A stretch of DNA of 64,000 nt from Gammaproteobacteria bacterium (GCA_021773235.1 JAJFKL010000032.1:124001-188000), one strand, 5' to 3'. Shown: positions 1-9,755, counted from the first letter of the stretch. Notes: generated from the sequence alone by a model not told the origin. Numbers and translations are program-made.

Positions 1-380
1 AAGTATTTATCGGTTCATGTACGAATTCGCGTATTGAAGACTTGCGTGCTGCAGCCATTGTCGTGAAAGGTAAAAGGGTTTCTAGCGATATTACATTAGC
101 GATGGTTGTACCTGGTTCAGGTTTGGTAAAACAACAGGCAGAAGACGAAGGTTTGGCAGATATCTTTATTGAGTCTGGATTTGAGTGGCGTGAGCCAGGA
201 TGTTCAATGTGCTTGGGGATGAACCCAGACCAACTTGAACCTGGCGAACGTTGTGCATCGACTTCCAACCGTAATTTTGAAGGTCGACAGGGGCAGGGTG
301 GACGAACACACTTGGTGAGTCCAGGAATGGCTGCTGCGGCCGCAATTGCGGGTCATTTTGTTGATATTAGAGATTTATAA
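1..380 (+). CDS. leuC: LeuC, 3-isopropylmalate dehydratase large subunit, C-terminal part (cut by left edge)
   Basis: The frame is open at the left edge (first complete codon at base 3), so only about the last 125 residues are present. LeuC and LeuD together interconvert 2- and 3-isopropylmalate in cytosolic leucine synthesis. The fragment begins with GSCTNSR and later has CSMCLGMN; in the aconitase family these supply the three cysteine ligands of the [4Fe-4S] cluster. [10 protein letters not shown] and the GHFVDIR end are also typical. leuD starts 10 bases after the stop, as in most leuCD operons. The identity is secure. Confidence 0.97.
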   Translation, partial: VFIGSCTNSRIEDLRAAAIVVKGKRVSSDITLAMVVPGSGLVKQQAEDEGLADIFIESGFEWREPGCSMCLGMNPDQLEPGERCASTSNRNFEGRQGQGGRTHLVSPGMAAAAAIAGHFVDIRDL

Positions 381-390
381 GGAAACATTC

Positions 391-1035
391 ATGGAAGCAT
401 TTAAAACATTTACGGGTATTGTTGCACCTATAGACCGATCCAATGTGGATACTGATGCGATTATTCCAAAGCAGTATTTAAAATCAATAAAGCGCAGTGG
501 TTTTGGACCTAATTTATTTGATGACTGGCGTTATCTGGAGCAAGGCGACCCAATCAATGAAAATCAATCACGAGCTATAAACCCTGATTTTATATTGAAT
601 CAATCGCCGTATGATAAGGCAGAACTTTTGCTTGCAAGAGAAAATTTTGGCTGTGGTTCTTCCAGAGAGCATGCTGTATGGGCATTGGAAGATTTTGGTA
701 TCAAGGTTGTGTTAGCACCAAGTTTTGGTGATATCTTTTATGGTAATTCATTCAAAAATGGATTCTTACCGATTCGTTTAGCAGAAGATGAAATAGATGC
801 ACTATTCATTTCCGTAGATTCTCAAAAAGGATTTAAAGCAACGGTCAATCTTGAAGAGCAAGTTGTTGAAACTCAGGATGGAAATAGATATTCATTTGAT
901 ATTGCAGCAGGCTTGAAAGATCGTTTACTTAAAGGATTGGACGATATTGGCCTTACTTTGGCACAAGCAGATGATATCCGTCGTTATGAGAAGAATAGAG
1001 CAAAAATTACGCCTTGGATGTTTCAAGGGATTTGA
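391..1035 (+). CDS. leuD: LeuD, 3-isopropylmalate dehydratase small subunit
   Basis: A 214-residue swivel-domain subunit of isopropylmalate isomerase, within the usual 200-215 residue range. Family segments are NVDTDAIIPKQYLK near residue 20, NFGCGSSREHAVWAL near residue 85 and FGDIFYGNSFKNGFLPI after it. The frame is open upstream to 346, but the ATG at 391 is chosen because it follows a GGAA Shine-Dalgarno sequence and gives the normal MEAFKTFTG start. It is translated right after leuC and partners it. No leuB follows; a hairpin terminator and gltX come next. Confidence 0.97.
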   Translation: MEAFKTFTGIVAPIDRSNVDTDAIIPKQYLKSIKRSGFGPNLFDDWRYLEQGDPINENQSRAINPDFILNQSPYDKAELLLARENFGCGSSREHAVWALEDFGIKVVLAPSFGDIFYGNSFKNGFLPIRLAEDEIDALFISVDSQKGFKATVNLEEQVVETQDGNRYSFDIAAGLKDRLLKGLDDIGLTLAQADDIRRYEKNRAKITPWMFQGI

Positions 1036-1093
1036 TTACATGGATGTAATCAGTAGAGTCGAGTCTGGAACAGAGACCGAGAACAAATTAAAA

Positions 1094-1116
1094 AAACCCC
1101 GCTAAAAGCGGGGTTT
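1094..1116 (+). terminator. Hairpin terminator after leuD
   Basis: A perfect 9-bp stem (AAACCCCGC / GCGGGGTTT) with a 5-base loop lies 59 bases after the leuD stop. The A-run on its left side gives a stronger U-tract on the minus strand than on the plus strand, so it may work in both directions. It separates leuCD from gltX. The rest of the 271-base gap has no gene that I can see. Confidence 0.8.
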
Positions 1117-1306
1117 GCATAATGCATAAGGGATCTTGAGATTTTGTAAAGTGATTAATCTTTACAGATCGCAATATAGCATCCACATACGTTCTTCGAA
1201 TCATCAGCTGAGAGTAAATTTACTCACTTGATATATACCCTGAATTGGGTAGGTTAGCGTAAGTCATTGTATCGATTAATTAATTTTTAATATTTTAGAG
1301 AAGTTT

Positions 1307-2710
1307 ATGAAAATAAGGACACGATTTGCACCAAGCCCTACTGGTTTATTACATATTGGGGGTATAAGGACGGCCTTATTCTCTTGGTTATATGCCAAAC
1401 ACCATAAAGGACAGTTTATTCTAAGGATCGAAGACACTGATCGTGAGCGTTCTACCGATGAAGCGGTACAAGTTATTCTAGATGGTATGGCTTGGTTGGG
1501 TCTGGATCATGATGAAGGTCCGTTTTATCAGACGCAGCGGTTTGGGAGATATAAAGAAGTCATCAATGAATTACTGGAAAACGGTCATGCATACCGTTGT
1601 ATTTGTTCTAAAGTACGATTAGACAAAATACGTGATGAAGCTATGTCTCGTGGAGATAAACCTCGCTATGACGGTCTATGCCGGTCATTGAACCTGACGG
1701 ATGAGAATGCTGTTATTAGGTTTAAGAATCCTACTGATGGAGATGTTGTTGTTAGTGATCAAGTACAGGGAGACGTTATTTTTGAAAATAGTGAGCTTGA
1801 TGATTTGATTATCGCGCGCTCAGATGGATCGCCGACCTATAATCTAACTGTTGTTGTCGACGATATGGATATGGGAATTACTGAAGTGATTCGAGGCGAT
1901 GATCACCTTAATAATACGCCGAGACAAATTAATATATTTAACGCATTAGGTGCAAAAGCGCCTAATTATGCACATATTCCTATGATACTAAGTCCAGAAG
2001 GTAAAAAATTATCAAAGCGCGATGGTGCAGCCAGTGTATTGCAGTATCGTGATGATGGGATCTTGCCTGAGGCCTTGTTGAATTACCTGGTTAGGCTAGG
2101 TTGGTCTAAAGGCGACCAAGAGATATTTTCTATTGATGAAATGGTTTCAGCATTTGATATTAAGGACGTTAATAAATCGGCTTCTAGTATTAATCCCGAT
2201 AAATTATTGTGGCTAAACCAACATTATATTAAGAATGCAGAAAATAAATTACTCTTAAAACCGTTAACCGATCTGTTTCTGCTTATGAATATTAATATAG
2301 AGAATGGACCAGAAATAGAAGATTTAATTGATATTCAAAAGCAGCGTACAGAGACATTAAAGGAAATGGCTGAGCAAAGTACGTTTTTTTATAATGATTT
2401 CGAAGAATATGATGCAAATGCAGCAAAAAAGCATCTTCGGCCTGTGATTTTGGAGCCACTAAAACAACTATATGATTCATTAAAGAGTTTAGAGACTTGG
2501 GACAATGATAATATTAAAAGCGCTATCGAGAAGACTGCAAACGATCTGGAAATAAAGATGGGAAAACTTGCACAGCCTTTGCGGGTAGCCGTGACAGGGG
2601 CAGGTGTCTCTCCTAGTATTGACGACACATTGCGATTATTAGGTCAGGATAAGACCTTGAAGCGCTTACGAAAAGGCATTGAATTTATCGAAAATCGTAG
2701 TTCGTCTTGA
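1307..2710 (+). CDS. gltX: Glutamyl-tRNA synthetase
   Basis: A 467-residue class I aminoacyl-tRNA synthetase that charges tRNA-Glu with glutamate in the cytosol. The HIGH-like motif is HIGG at residues 16-19 inside RFAPSPTGLLHIGG, and the KMSKS-like motif is KLSKR at 234-238. Cys98, Cys100 and Cys125 match zinc-ligand positions of the E. coli-type enzyme. Length is normal. It is followed by tRNA-Ala and by tRNA-Glu, one of its own substrates, an arrangement seen in several gammaproteobacteria. AGAGAAG lies just upstream of the ATG. Confidence 0.98.
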   Translation: MKIRTRFAPSPTGLLHIGGIRTALFSWLYAKHHKGQFILRIEDTDRERSTDEAVQVILDGMAWLGLDHDEGPFYQTQRFGRYKEVINELLENGHAYRCICSKVRLDKIRDEAMSRGDKPRYDGLCRSLNLTDENAVIRFKNPTDGDVVVSDQVQGDVIFENSELDDLIIARSDGSPTYNLTVVVDDMDMGITEVIRGDDHLNNTPRQINIFNALGAKAPNYAHIPMILSPEGKKLSKRDGAASVLQYRDDGILPEALLNYLVRLGWSKGDQEIFSIDEMVSAFDIKDVNKSASSINPDKLLWLNQHYIKNAENKLLLKPLTDLFLLMNINIENGPEIEDLIDIQKQRTETLKEMAEQSTFFYNDFEEYDANAAKKHLRPVILEPLKQLYDSLKSLETWDNDNIKSAIEKTANDLEIKMGKLAQPLRVAVTGAGVSPSIDDTLRLLGQDKTLKRLRKGIEFIENRSSS

Positions 2711-2766
2711 CACTGATTATACTGTCACGTACAGTCGCCGCCTGTTGTTATTTCGCGGATTTTACC

Positions 2767-2842
2767 GGGGCTATAGCTCAGCTGGGAGAGCGCTTGCGTG
2801 GCACGCAAGAGGTCGGCGGTTCGATCCCGCCTAGCTCCACCA
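2767..2842 (+). tRNA. tRNA-Ala (anticodon GGC)
   Basis: A 76-base cloverleaf with encoded CCA. The acceptor stem GGGGCTA pairs with TAGCTCC (one G-U), the D-arm is GCTC/GAGC, and the anticodon stem CTTGC/GCAAG carries the loop GTGGCAC, giving GGC at 2800-2802. The T-arm is GGCGG-TTCGATC-CCGCC. It reads GCC and GCU alanine codons. Confidence 0.97.
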
Positions 2843-2886
2843 AATTGTAATTATGTAGGCTGTTTTACCGGACATATTTTAATATT

Positions 2887-2962
2887 GTCCCCATCGTCTA
2901 GAGGCCTAGGACACTGCCCTTTCACGGCGGCAACAGGGGTTCGAATCCCCTTGGGGACGCCA
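2887..2962 (+). tRNA. tRNA-Glu (anticodon TTC)
   Basis: A 76-base tRNA with encoded CCA. The acceptor GTCCCCA pairs with TGGGGAC, the anticodon loop CTTTCAC gives TTC at 2921-2923, and the T-arm is AGGGG-TTCGAAT-CCCCT. It is very close to the E. coli tRNA-Glu sequence. It lies 44 bases after tRNA-Ala and is probably co-transcribed with it and perhaps with gltX. Confidence 0.97.
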
Positions 2963-2969
2963 TATATGC

Positions 2970-2995
2970 AAAGCCACCTTTATGGTGGCTTTTTT
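2970..2995 (+). terminator. Rho-independent terminator after the tRNA pair
   Basis: A perfect 9-bp stem (AAAGCCACC / GGTGGCTTT) with a TTTAT loop is followed by six consecutive T. It starts 7 bases after the tRNA-Glu CCA and marks the end of the housekeeping block. Confidence 0.9.
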
Positions 2996-3087
2996 GTTTG
3001 TTTAAAGGATTGAGTAAGTGTTGTGTGAAATGGGGTTGTTTAACAATTTCCTCAGGGTTCTTGAGCATTATCTAGTTGACCATTCAA

Positions 3088-3096
3088 TGCTATAAT
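3088..3096 (+). promoter_or_regulatory. Extended -10 promoter for the nucleotide-sugar gene block
   Basis: TG-C-TATAAT at 3088-3096 is a consensus extended -10 element (TGnTATAAT). It lies 32 bases before the epimerase ATG at 3129 and after the preceding terminator. No good -35 is seen at 17 bases; the TTGACC at 3076-3081 is too close, and extended -10 promoters often lack a -35. It probably drives genes 3129-6756. Confidence 0.6.
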
Positions 3097-3128
3097 TCGC
3101 CTCGAATTAAAACCACTAATAATAATTT

Positions 3129-4136
3129 ATGAAATTTCTTGTAACAGGCGCTGCGGGTTTTATTGGGTCTCACACGTCACAGTATTTGCTTGATCGAGGG
3201 GATGCGGTAATAGGCATCGATAATCTGAATGATTATTACGATCCTTCCTTAAAGGAAGCGCGTCTTTTAAAATTAAAAAATAATAATAATTTTAGTTTCC
3301 ATATGATAGATATTATCGATAAGGATGCTATCGATAATGTTTTTAAATCAGAATCTCCTGACTATGTCATTCACTTAGCAGCTCAGGCGGGTGTACGGTA
3401 CTCACTTGAAAATCCGTATGCTTATATAGATTCAAATATTACGGGTTTTATGAACATTCTAGAAGCTTGCCGATATTACCCGGTTAAGCATCTGGTATTT
3501 GCCTCTTCCAGTTCAGTGTATGGCGCGAACACACTAATGCCTTTTAGTGTAAATCATAATGTTGACCACCCGCTTTCAATTTACGCTGCAACAAAAAAAT
3601 CAAATGAGTTGATGGCGCATACGTATAGCCACTTATATGACATACCTGTCAGTGGTCTGCGATTCTTTACAGTCTATGGTCCTTGGGGTAGGCCTGATAT
3701 GGCATTGTTTATATTCACCAGGAAAATACTTAATGGTGAACCTATAGATGTTTTCAATAATGGTCAGCACAAACGTGATTTTACTTATATCGATGATATC
3801 GTTGAAGGCGTTGTACGTGTATCTGATAACATCGCCACCAGTAATACTGATTGGGATAGTGATGAACCTGATCCTGCAACCAGTAAAGCGCCTTATCGTT
3901 TATATAATATAGGTAATAATTCTCCGGTTGAGTTGATGTATTTCATCGAACAAATCGAAAAGAATCTGAATAAAAAAGCAGAAATAAATTATTTGCCATT
4001 ACAAGCGGGTGATGTGCCAGCGACCTATGCAGATGTAAATGCCTTGATTGAGTATGTCGACTATTCACCTTCAACTTCGGTTGAATCAGGGATAGAAAAA
4101 TTTATTAACTGGTATAAAGAATATTACAAAGGATGA
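3129..4136 (+). CDS. UDP-glucuronate 4-epimerase family protein (CapI/LpsL type SDR)
   Basis: A 335-residue extended short-chain dehydrogenase. The Rossmann motif is GAAGFIGSH at residues 7-15 and the YxxxK pair is in YAATKK. The segment [17 protein letters not shown] is characteristic of the CapI/LpsL group that converts UDP-glucuronate to UDP-galacturonate. UDP-glucose dehydrogenase, which makes the substrate, is two genes downstream. The stop overlaps the next start by 4 bases (ATGA), implying translational coupling. The family assignment is strong; the exact sugar is inferred. Confidence 0.88.
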   Translation: MKFLVTGAAGFIGSHTSQYLLDRGDAVIGIDNLNDYYDPSLKEARLLKLKNNNNFSFHMIDIIDKDAIDNVFKSESPDYVIHLAAQAGVRYSLENPYAYIDSNITGFMNILEACRYYPVKHLVFASSSSVYGANTLMPFSVNHNVDHPLSIYAATKKSNELMAHTYSHLYDIPVSGLRFFTVYGPWGRPDMALFIFTRKILNGEPIDVFNNGQHKRDFTYIDDIVEGVVRVSDNIATSNTDWDSDEPDPATSKAPYRLYNIGNNSPVELMYFIEQIEKNLNKKAEINYLPLQAGDVPATYADVNALIEYVDYSPSTSVESGIEKFINWYKEYYKG

Positions 4137-5425
4137 ACAAGGACATGAACCGGAATATCTCCGTTATAGGATTAGGTTATGTAGGACTGCCTGTTGCAGT
4201 TGCATTCGGACAAACTTCGAAAGTGATTGGTTTTGACACGAATCAGCAGAGAATTGATGAACTGAATGATGGAATAGATAGAACAGGTGAAGTTGTCACT
4301 TCCGAACTTAAGTCTTCTAGTATCAACTTTACATCAGACTTAAGTGAATTGTCTAAAGCTGACTTCCATATTGTTGCAGTTCCAACACCAATAGATAATT
4401 CTAAAAAACCAGACTTGAAACCGCTTTTATCAGCGTCTATAACAGTGGGAAAAATATTAAAAAAAGGCGACATCGTAGTTTATGAATCTACGGTTTACCC
4501 TGGGGCAACAGAGGATGAATGCGCCTCTGTTCTAGAAAAAGAATCCGGATTAATAAGTGGTAAAGATTTTTTTCTGGGATATTCTCCGGAACGCATCAAC
4601 CCAGGTGATAAAAAACATACCTTCAAAACAATTAAGAAAGTTGTTTCTGCACAAGATGAAGATACTTTGGATACCGTGGCAGAAGTGTATTCTTCAGTAG
4701 TCGATGCAGGCGTATTTAAAGCCGCTTCAATAAAAGTAGCTGAAGCCGCAAAGGTAATTGAAAATACACAACGCGATCTGAATATTGCATTGATGAATGA
4801 ACTGGCTGTTTTATTTAAGCGAATGGATATAGATACACATGATGTGTTGGAAGCAGCAGGTACTAAGTGGAATTTCCTGCCATTCGAACCAGGTTTGGTC
4901 GGCGGGCATTGTATTGGGGTAGATCCATATTACTTAACACATAAATCAGAATCATTAGGTTATTCTCCTCAAGTTATTCTTTCAGGTAGAGAGATTAATG
5001 ACAGCATGGGTAAATATATTTCAGATACACTTATAACTGATTTAAAGAAAGAAAATAAAAAGCTCGATGAAACTGTTATAACAATACTAGGCATTACCTT
5101 TAAAGAAAATGTTCCAGATATCCGTAATACCAGAGTGGTCGATATAATAGCTGAGCTTAGCCGTTATCCTGTAACAATCCAGCTTTATGATCCTTGCGTT
5201 GATGCTACAGATGTTCGAGATGAATATCAGCTTGAATTGACTGAGTATGAAGATCTTAAAAAGGCTGACGCAGTGATATATGCCGTCCCACATGATGAAT
5301 TTGTCAGTCGTGGTTGGGAGCTCATTTCTGAATTGTTAAATTCTGATGACGGTACCGTTTATGATATCAAGAGCATTCTTGATAGAAATAATAAGCCTGA
5401 AAATATTAAACTCTTTCGTTTATGA
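4133..5425 (+). CDS. Nucleotide-sugar dehydrogenase, TviB/WbpO type (UDP-GlcNAc/GalNAc to uronic acid)
   Basis: A 430-residue UDP-sugar 6-dehydrogenase that oxidises C6 in two NAD+-dependent steps. GLGYVG is at residues 13-18 and the catalytic cysteine is C260 in [13 protein letters not shown]. The [13 protein letters not shown] and [10 protein letters not shown] segments fit the TviB/WbpO/WbpA group that acts on UDP-HexNAc. A second in-frame ATG at 4145 is possible. The product could feed the WlbA-like 3-dehydrogenase at the right edge of the window (inference). Which HexNAc it uses cannot be read from sequence. Confidence 0.88.
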   Translation: MNKDMNRNISVIGLGYVGLPVAVAFGQTSKVIGFDTNQQRIDELNDGIDRTGEVVTSELKSSSINFTSDLSELSKADFHIVAVPTPIDNSKKPDLKPLLSASITVGKILKKGDIVVYESTVYPGATEDECASVLEKESGLISGKDFFLGYSPERINPGDKKHTFKTIKKVVSAQDEDTLDTVAEVYSSVVDAGVFKAASIKVAEAAKVIENTQRDLNIALMNELAVLFKRMDIDTHDVLEAAGTKWNFLPFEPGLVGGHCIGVDPYYLTHKSESLGYSPQVILSGREINDSMGKYISDTLITDLKKENKKLDETVITILGITFKENVPDIRNTRVVDIIAELSRYPVTIQLYDPCVDATDVRDEYQLELTEYEDLKKADAVIYAVPHDEFVSRGWELISELLNSDDGTVYDIKSILDRNNKPENIKLFRL

Positions 5426-5451
5426 TAATTTATGCGGACTGTAATAAATAA

Positions 5452-6756
5452 ATGAAAGTCACAATACTAGGCTGTGGTTATGTTGGCCTTGTCTCTGGTG
5501 CATGTTTTGCAGAATTTGGCGCCAATGTTACCTGTTTTGATATCGACAAAACGAAAGTCGATAAATTATTGAACGGAAAAATCCCAATTTATGAGCCCGG
5601 TCTTGATGCATTGGTTAAAAAAAATGTAAAACAAGAGCGTCTTTCTTTTTCGAATAATTTGAATGATTGCATTTCTGATTCCGATCTTGTTTTTATAGCA
5701 GTAGGTACTCCAACGAGACGGGGAGATGGCCATGCTGATTTAAGTTACGTGTATCAAGCTGCACAGGATGTTGCACCATTCTTAAAAAATTATACGGTTG
5801 TCGTTGATAAATCGACTGTGCCCGTTGGTACGGCAAGAAACGTTAAGCGGCTTATTGCGGAAACAAATCCAAATGCTGATTTTGATGTTGCTTCAAACCC
5901 TGAATTTCTTCGAGAAGGTGCAGCAATCACAGACTTTATGCGCCCGGATCGGATTGTTATTGGGATAGAAAATGAACGTGCGGAAAATGTATTAAGAGAG
6001 CTCTATCGCCCCATTAATTTGATCGATTTGCCAATATTATCAACTGATCTAGAAAGTGCTGAATTGATAAAATATGCATCGAATGCATTTTTGGCAACAA
6101 AAATAAGTTTTATCAATGAAATGTCTGTGCTTTGTGAGGCAATTGGTGCTGATGTTCATGCAGTGTCAAAAGGTATGGGCATGGATGGACGGATTGGTCG
6201 CAAGTTTTTACATCCGGGACCGGGTTATGGAGGCTCCTGTTTTCCAAAAGATACCAAGGCACTAGTAAGAATAGCTCAAGAACATGGTGCTTCAAGTAGA
6301 ATTGTTGAAACAGTAATTGAAGTCAATGAAGCTCAAAAAGCAAGAATGATAAAAAAGATCCGCAACGCGCTGGGTGGAAATGAAAGTGGTAAAATCATAG
6401 CTGTCTTAGGTCTGACGTTTAAACCTGAAACGGATGATATGCGTGATGCACCCTCACTCGCTATATTGCCAAAGTTGATGGAAAACGGTTGTCAGGTAAA
6501 TGCTCATGATCCACAAGGCGTCCATGAAGCAAAGTCATTGCTCCCTACCGATGTAAATTACTATGAAGATATTTATACTGCAATAGAGGGAGTAGATGCT
6601 GTCGTTCTAATGACAGAATGGAATATGTATCGGAATCTGGATATGAATTTAATAAAAGAGAAAATCAATCAACCGGTATTTGTTGATCTGCGAAATGTCT
6701 ATGAACCCGATACGATGAAATCGCTTGGTTTTGATTATCATTGCATAGGTCGATAA
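5452..6756 (+). CDS. ugd: UDP-glucose 6-dehydrogenase
   Basis: A 434-residue enzyme that oxidises UDP-glucose to UDP-glucuronate with 2 NAD+. GCGYVG is at residues 7-12, the catalytic cysteine is C263 in GYGGSCFPKDTKAL, and IYEPGLDALV and STVPVGTA are standard for the family. It supplies substrate to the 4-epimerase at 3129. The start follows the previous stop by 26 bases. Length and motifs are normal. Confidence 0.95.
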   Translation: MKVTILGCGYVGLVSGACFAEFGANVTCFDIDKTKVDKLLNGKIPIYEPGLDALVKKNVKQERLSFSNNLNDCISDSDLVFIAVGTPTRRGDGHADLSYVYQAAQDVAPFLKNYTVVVDKSTVPVGTARNVKRLIAETNPNADFDVASNPEFLREGAAITDFMRPDRIVIGIENERAENVLRELYRPINLIDLPILSTDLESAELIKYASNAFLATKISFINEMSVLCEAIGADVHAVSKGMGMDGRIGRKFLHPGPGYGGSCFPKDTKALVRIAQEHGASSRIVETVIEVNEAQKARMIKKIRNALGGNESGKIIAVLGLTFKPETDDMRDAPSLAILPKLMENGCQVNAHDPQGVHEAKSLLPTDVNYYEDIYTAIEGVDAVVLMTEWNMYRNLDMNLIKEKINQPVFVDLRNVYEPDTMKSLGFDYHCIGR

Positions 6757-6916
6757 GTCTCATTTATCTAATACATCAATTAGAATACTAACAGACTATC
6801 TGATTTTAATTATCTTTAATAAGTAATATGAGTAAGGCTAACTTAGATGACTGTATTGAAAAATTATTTTGTTATCTCAAAGATAGACACATTATTACAT
6901 TAGGCAGTAGTTAATT

Positions 6917-7417
6917 ATGAAATCCTGGTATCTAATACAAGCCAAACCAAAGTCTGAGAAGTCAGCGAAAGAAAACCTTGAAAGACAAGGATACGTAACA
7001 TACCTTCCTCTTATACTTGGTAGAACAAAGAGGCGCGGAAAAACAATTAAAGCCATTCAACCGATGTTCCCGAGATATCTATTTATTCATCTTAGTGATC
7101 AAACAGACGACTGGGGACCTATTCGTTCAACACTTGGGGTTTCAAATTTAGTACGGTTTGGTATTACACCTGCAAAAGTACCGGAGGCTCTAATAAACTC
7201 ATTAAAACAAAATGAAAATAATCTGGGGATTTACGAGCTTCCGAGTAAAATCTTATCTCATGGGGATAAACTTTTGATTGTTGAAGGACCGTTTGAGGGC
7301 TATGAAGCAACCTTATTTAGTCAAAAATCAGATGATCGTGTTATTGTACTTTTAAAAATAGCTGAAAAATTTGTAAAAGTTAAACTAGAGAAGTCTCTTA
7401 TTGAACCATTAAACTAA
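6917..7417 (+). CDS. rfaH: RfaH, NusG-family transcription antiterminator
   Basis: A 166-residue NusG paralogue. The N-terminal NGN domain (about residues 1-100) begins MKSWYLIQAKP, followed by LERQGY, PMFPRYLF and GVSNLVRFG, as in E. coli RfaH. The C-terminal KOW domain (about 108-160) has GPFEGYEA. In the family, RfaH binds RNA polymerase paused at an ops element, blocks pausing and Rho termination, and recruits ribosomes. A perfect ops element lies at 10733, so this copy is probably dedicated to the adjacent polysaccharide operon. The 160-base upstream gap shows no convincing promoter. Confidence 0.93.
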   Translation: MKSWYLIQAKPKSEKSAKENLERQGYVTYLPLILGRTKRRGKTIKAIQPMFPRYLFIHLSDQTDDWGPIRSTLGVSNLVRFGITPAKVPEALINSLKQNENNLGIYELPSKILSHGDKLLIVEGPFEGYEATLFSQKSDDRVIVLLKIAEKFVKVKLEKSLIEPLN

Positions 7418-7491
7418 TTCTGCACTATAAAACGTAATGGTTTTTCATTATATCAAATTATGCATTATGTCTCTCACTCACTGACTCAAAA

Positions 7492-8733
7492 ATGATTAAC
7501 AAATTATCTATCTGGTTAAAAGAATATTGGCCTTGCATATTAATTTTACTAACAATAATAGGGTTTGTTAGTAAGTCGCTCTACAACTACCCGATGGGGA
7601 TAATGGCCGTAATAGGTTTATACCGAGTCACACAATCAGCAAAATCTATTTGGAACGATCAAGTACAAAAAACATTTGTTATTGTATTTTTATGTTTATG
7701 GTTGCCACTATTGCTGTCATTCCCAGATGCCGTTAATCAATCGCATTCAGCCAAAACTATCTTTCCCTACCTCAGATTTCTATTTGCCGGGCTATTTATT
7801 ATTCAGGAATTATCGAAAGATAAAAAACGATTACAGTTTATTGTTTATGCTGTATTTATTATTGTGACGTTTTGGTGTGTCGATGCTGCCCTACAATTTT
7901 TTATCGGGCATGATTTGTTCGGATATCTGTATGCTAAACAATTTAGTATATCTGGCATGTTTTACCCGAGAAATACTATTTCTCACATATGTTCAATACT
8001 CTCTGCTTTTTGTTTTTTTACGGTATACCAAAATACACATAAAGATAAATGGCTATGGTTGACGCTTATGCCGCTTTTCTTTGTGGTTCTTATAAGTGGT
8101 AGGCGAGCTGCATGGGTAATGTTGGCGCTATCTTCTTTCGGTTTTTGTATTTATCTTTATTTATATTCTAATAATAAAAAAATGATATTAAAAATAACCG
8201 GGGTTATTACTCTTGCTATCAGTATTGCGCTTAGTTCAACGATTATATTACATAAACCCACTAATGATCGCTTTAAGGAAACATTAGGTCTGTTTAGTAA
8301 TAATTATAATTCTATTAATGTTGCTACAGCAATACGGCTGCCGATATGGGGAACTGCTTATGCAGCTTTTAAAGCCAACCCAATTAATGGTATAGGACCT
8401 AGAGGCTTTCGCCATGTCTACAAGGAATACGCATCAAAAGATAATTACTTTAAAAGTCAGACTCATCCGCATCTCCTCATTCTTGAAATCATGACCGAAA
8501 CAGGTTTGATTGGCATGCTGGGTTATTTTGTTTTATTATTTCTATTAGTAAAAGATCTGCTAAAGAGAAAAAGATTAAAGAATGATTTCCCTTATATATT
8601 GCCAGTGTTAATTGCTATATTTCCCTTTAATGCGCATATGGCATTTTATGGATCGATATGGTCAACTATGATCTGGTGGTTAATGGCGATTTACTTTTCA
8701 ACCATTCATTTAAATGAACAACAAAAAATATAG
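7492..8733 (+). CDS. O-antigen ligase/polymerase family membrane protein (Wzy_C domain)
   Basis: A 413-residue inner-membrane protein with roughly ten or more hydrophobic segments and a large periplasmic loop around residues 255-330. Signature pieces are RLPIWGTAY, GIGPRGF and THPHLLILEIMTETGLIG, which match the Wzy_C region where ligases carry a key histidine. WaaL transfers lipid-linked O-antigen to lipid A-core; related proteins polymerise repeats (Wzy) or glycosylate proteins. No other Wzy-like gene is in the window, so either role is possible. It sits next to rfaH and outside the ops-led array. Confidence 0.82.
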   Translation: MINKLSIWLKEYWPCILILLTIIGFVSKSLYNYPMGIMAVIGLYRVTQSAKSIWNDQVQKTFVIVFLCLWLPLLLSFPDAVNQSHSAKTIFPYLRFLFAGLFIIQELSKDKKRLQFIVYAVFIIVTFWCVDAALQFFIGHDLFGYLYAKQFSISGMFYPRNTISHICSILSAFCFFTVYQNTHKDKWLWLTLMPLFFVVLISGRRAAWVMLALSSFGFCIYLYLYSNNKKMILKITGVITLAISIALSSTIILHKPTNDRFKETLGLFSNNYNSINVATAIRLPIWGTAYAAFKANPINGIGPRGFRHVYKEYASKDNYFKSQTHPHLLILEIMTETGLIGMLGYFVLLFLLVKDLLKRKRLKNDFPYILPVLIAIFPFNAHMAFYGSIWSTMIWWLMAIYFSTIHLNEQQKI

Positions 8734-8761
8734 CAAACGATTTTATATTCGAATTATACAC

Positions 8762-9472
8762 TTACAAGTTTTCATGTTTTTCTCGCATTCGCTGATTATA
8801 TCTTTCTAGGGCCTCAAATCTATCAGGCTCTGAATCTTTAAAATTCTCTTTAGTTCGTTGTTCATAGCGTTCCATGGCATCCAACCGACCTGCTTCATAT
8901 GCATTTTTATACCAAAGTTTGGAAATATCATTTGAAGATTGAAATGCAAATTCGGCGAGATAAAACATATCGTGTTTATATTCTTGGCCTAAGTTTTGTT
9001 TCATTTTATCCGTTAAGAAACTTTCCATCATCTTCGCTCCTCTATAATGGACAAATAATTCATTCCTGATAATCACAGTCGGCGCACTCAAATAGTGCTT
9101 CGCTAGTTTCAGTTTCCATTTTTCTTGATCATCTTTGTCCGCCGTCAATAGTTTAAAAACCAAATCATTTCGATGTTTTTCAAAAGCTGTAATCTGGTTG
9201 TATTCTGGAATAACCTTAGTAAGTCCAAGCCAAATAATTAATAGAACATAAATACACAAGAAAACAATGAAACGGCCATTTGTAAAACCGGCTTTTCTGT
9301 TTTCAGATATTATAAATTGAATAAGAATAGATAAAAAAATAGAAATTATCGCAATATAAAATAAATCAATGGTTACTGCGCGCAACGAAGCAATAAGAAC
9401 AGACAGGATGCAGGCGATTAATCCAGATATCCCGATTATCCAGGGTAGTTTTTGGGATGATGAATTGGGCAT
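8762..9472 (-). CDS. Unknown membrane protein with a duplicated C-terminal motif
   Basis: A 236-residue protein of no family I recognise. Three hydrophobic segments lie at about residues 12-30, 32-54 and 68-84, followed by a charged cytosolic or periplasmic part. The C-terminus repeats a short motif: RLDAMERYEQR and then RFEALERYNQR about 22 residues later. AEFAFQSSNDISKLWYKNAYEAGRLDAM resembles a degenerate Sel1/TPR-like helix pair, but this is weak. It converges on the ligase-like gene with a 28-base gap. No Shine-Dalgarno is visible before the ATG (complement of 9470-9472). Confidence 0.6.
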   Translation of the reverse strand: MPNSSSQKLPWIIGISGLIACILSVLIASLRAVTIDLFYIAIISIFLSILIQFIISENRKAGFTNGRFIVFLCIYVLLIIWLGLTKVIPEYNQITAFEKHRNDLVFKLLTADKDDQEKWKLKLAKHYLSAPTVIIRNELFVHYRGAKMMESFLTDKMKQNLGQEYKHDMFYLAEFAFQSSNDISKLWYKNAYEAGRLDAMERYEQRTKENFKDSEPDRFEALERYNQRMREKHENL

Positions 9473-9546
9473 GATTTGAATAGTATTAATTTGAAGAGAA
9501 TGAAGAATAATAATCCTTTTTTCTAAAGTCCATGATTATTGATGAG

Positions 9547-9755
9547 TATTTTACCCATCCGTATGCGTTATGAGGACGGGGAATAATGGATATACAATCG
9601 CGTTGATTAGTCAGTGCTTTCCCAAGAGCATAGATTCAAATCAAGTTATTTATGATGTCGTTACTGATGTGATGGAACGCTTGATTTATTGTCCCTCTAA
9701 TGCGGAGCTAGACTACATATAGCCCCCGGAAGTCCTGATTAATTTATTTGAAACA
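9547..9755 (+). pseudogene. Decayed IS30-family transposase, C-terminal remnant
   Basis: Reading from 9547 gives YFTHPYAL-stop-GRG; after a frame change near 9600 it gives ISQCFPKSIDSNQV, VMERLIY and, after a stop at 9720, PPEVLINLF. This follows the order of the conserved C-terminus of IS30-type DDE transposases (YF-HPYASWERGTNENTNG, LIRQYFPKGTDF, VMERLNNRPRK, TPxEVF). At least two stops and one frameshift mean it is dead. No inverted repeats or target duplication were found. It is a trace of past insertion at the border of the polysaccharide locus. Confidence 0.6.

Noticed and set aside
2798-3013. Open frame of 71 codons across the two tRNA genes
   Set aside because: It runs through structured tRNA sequence and the terminator and cannot be a gene.
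3076-3081. TTGACC as a -35 box for the promoter at 3088-3096
   Set aside because: The spacing to TATAAT is only 9 bases; the extended -10 alone explains the promoter better.
6903-6910. GGCAGTAG just upstream of rfaH, similar to the first 8 bases of ops
   Set aside because: It has one core mismatch and the remaining ops bases do not match; it is 6 bases from the start codon, so chance is more likely.
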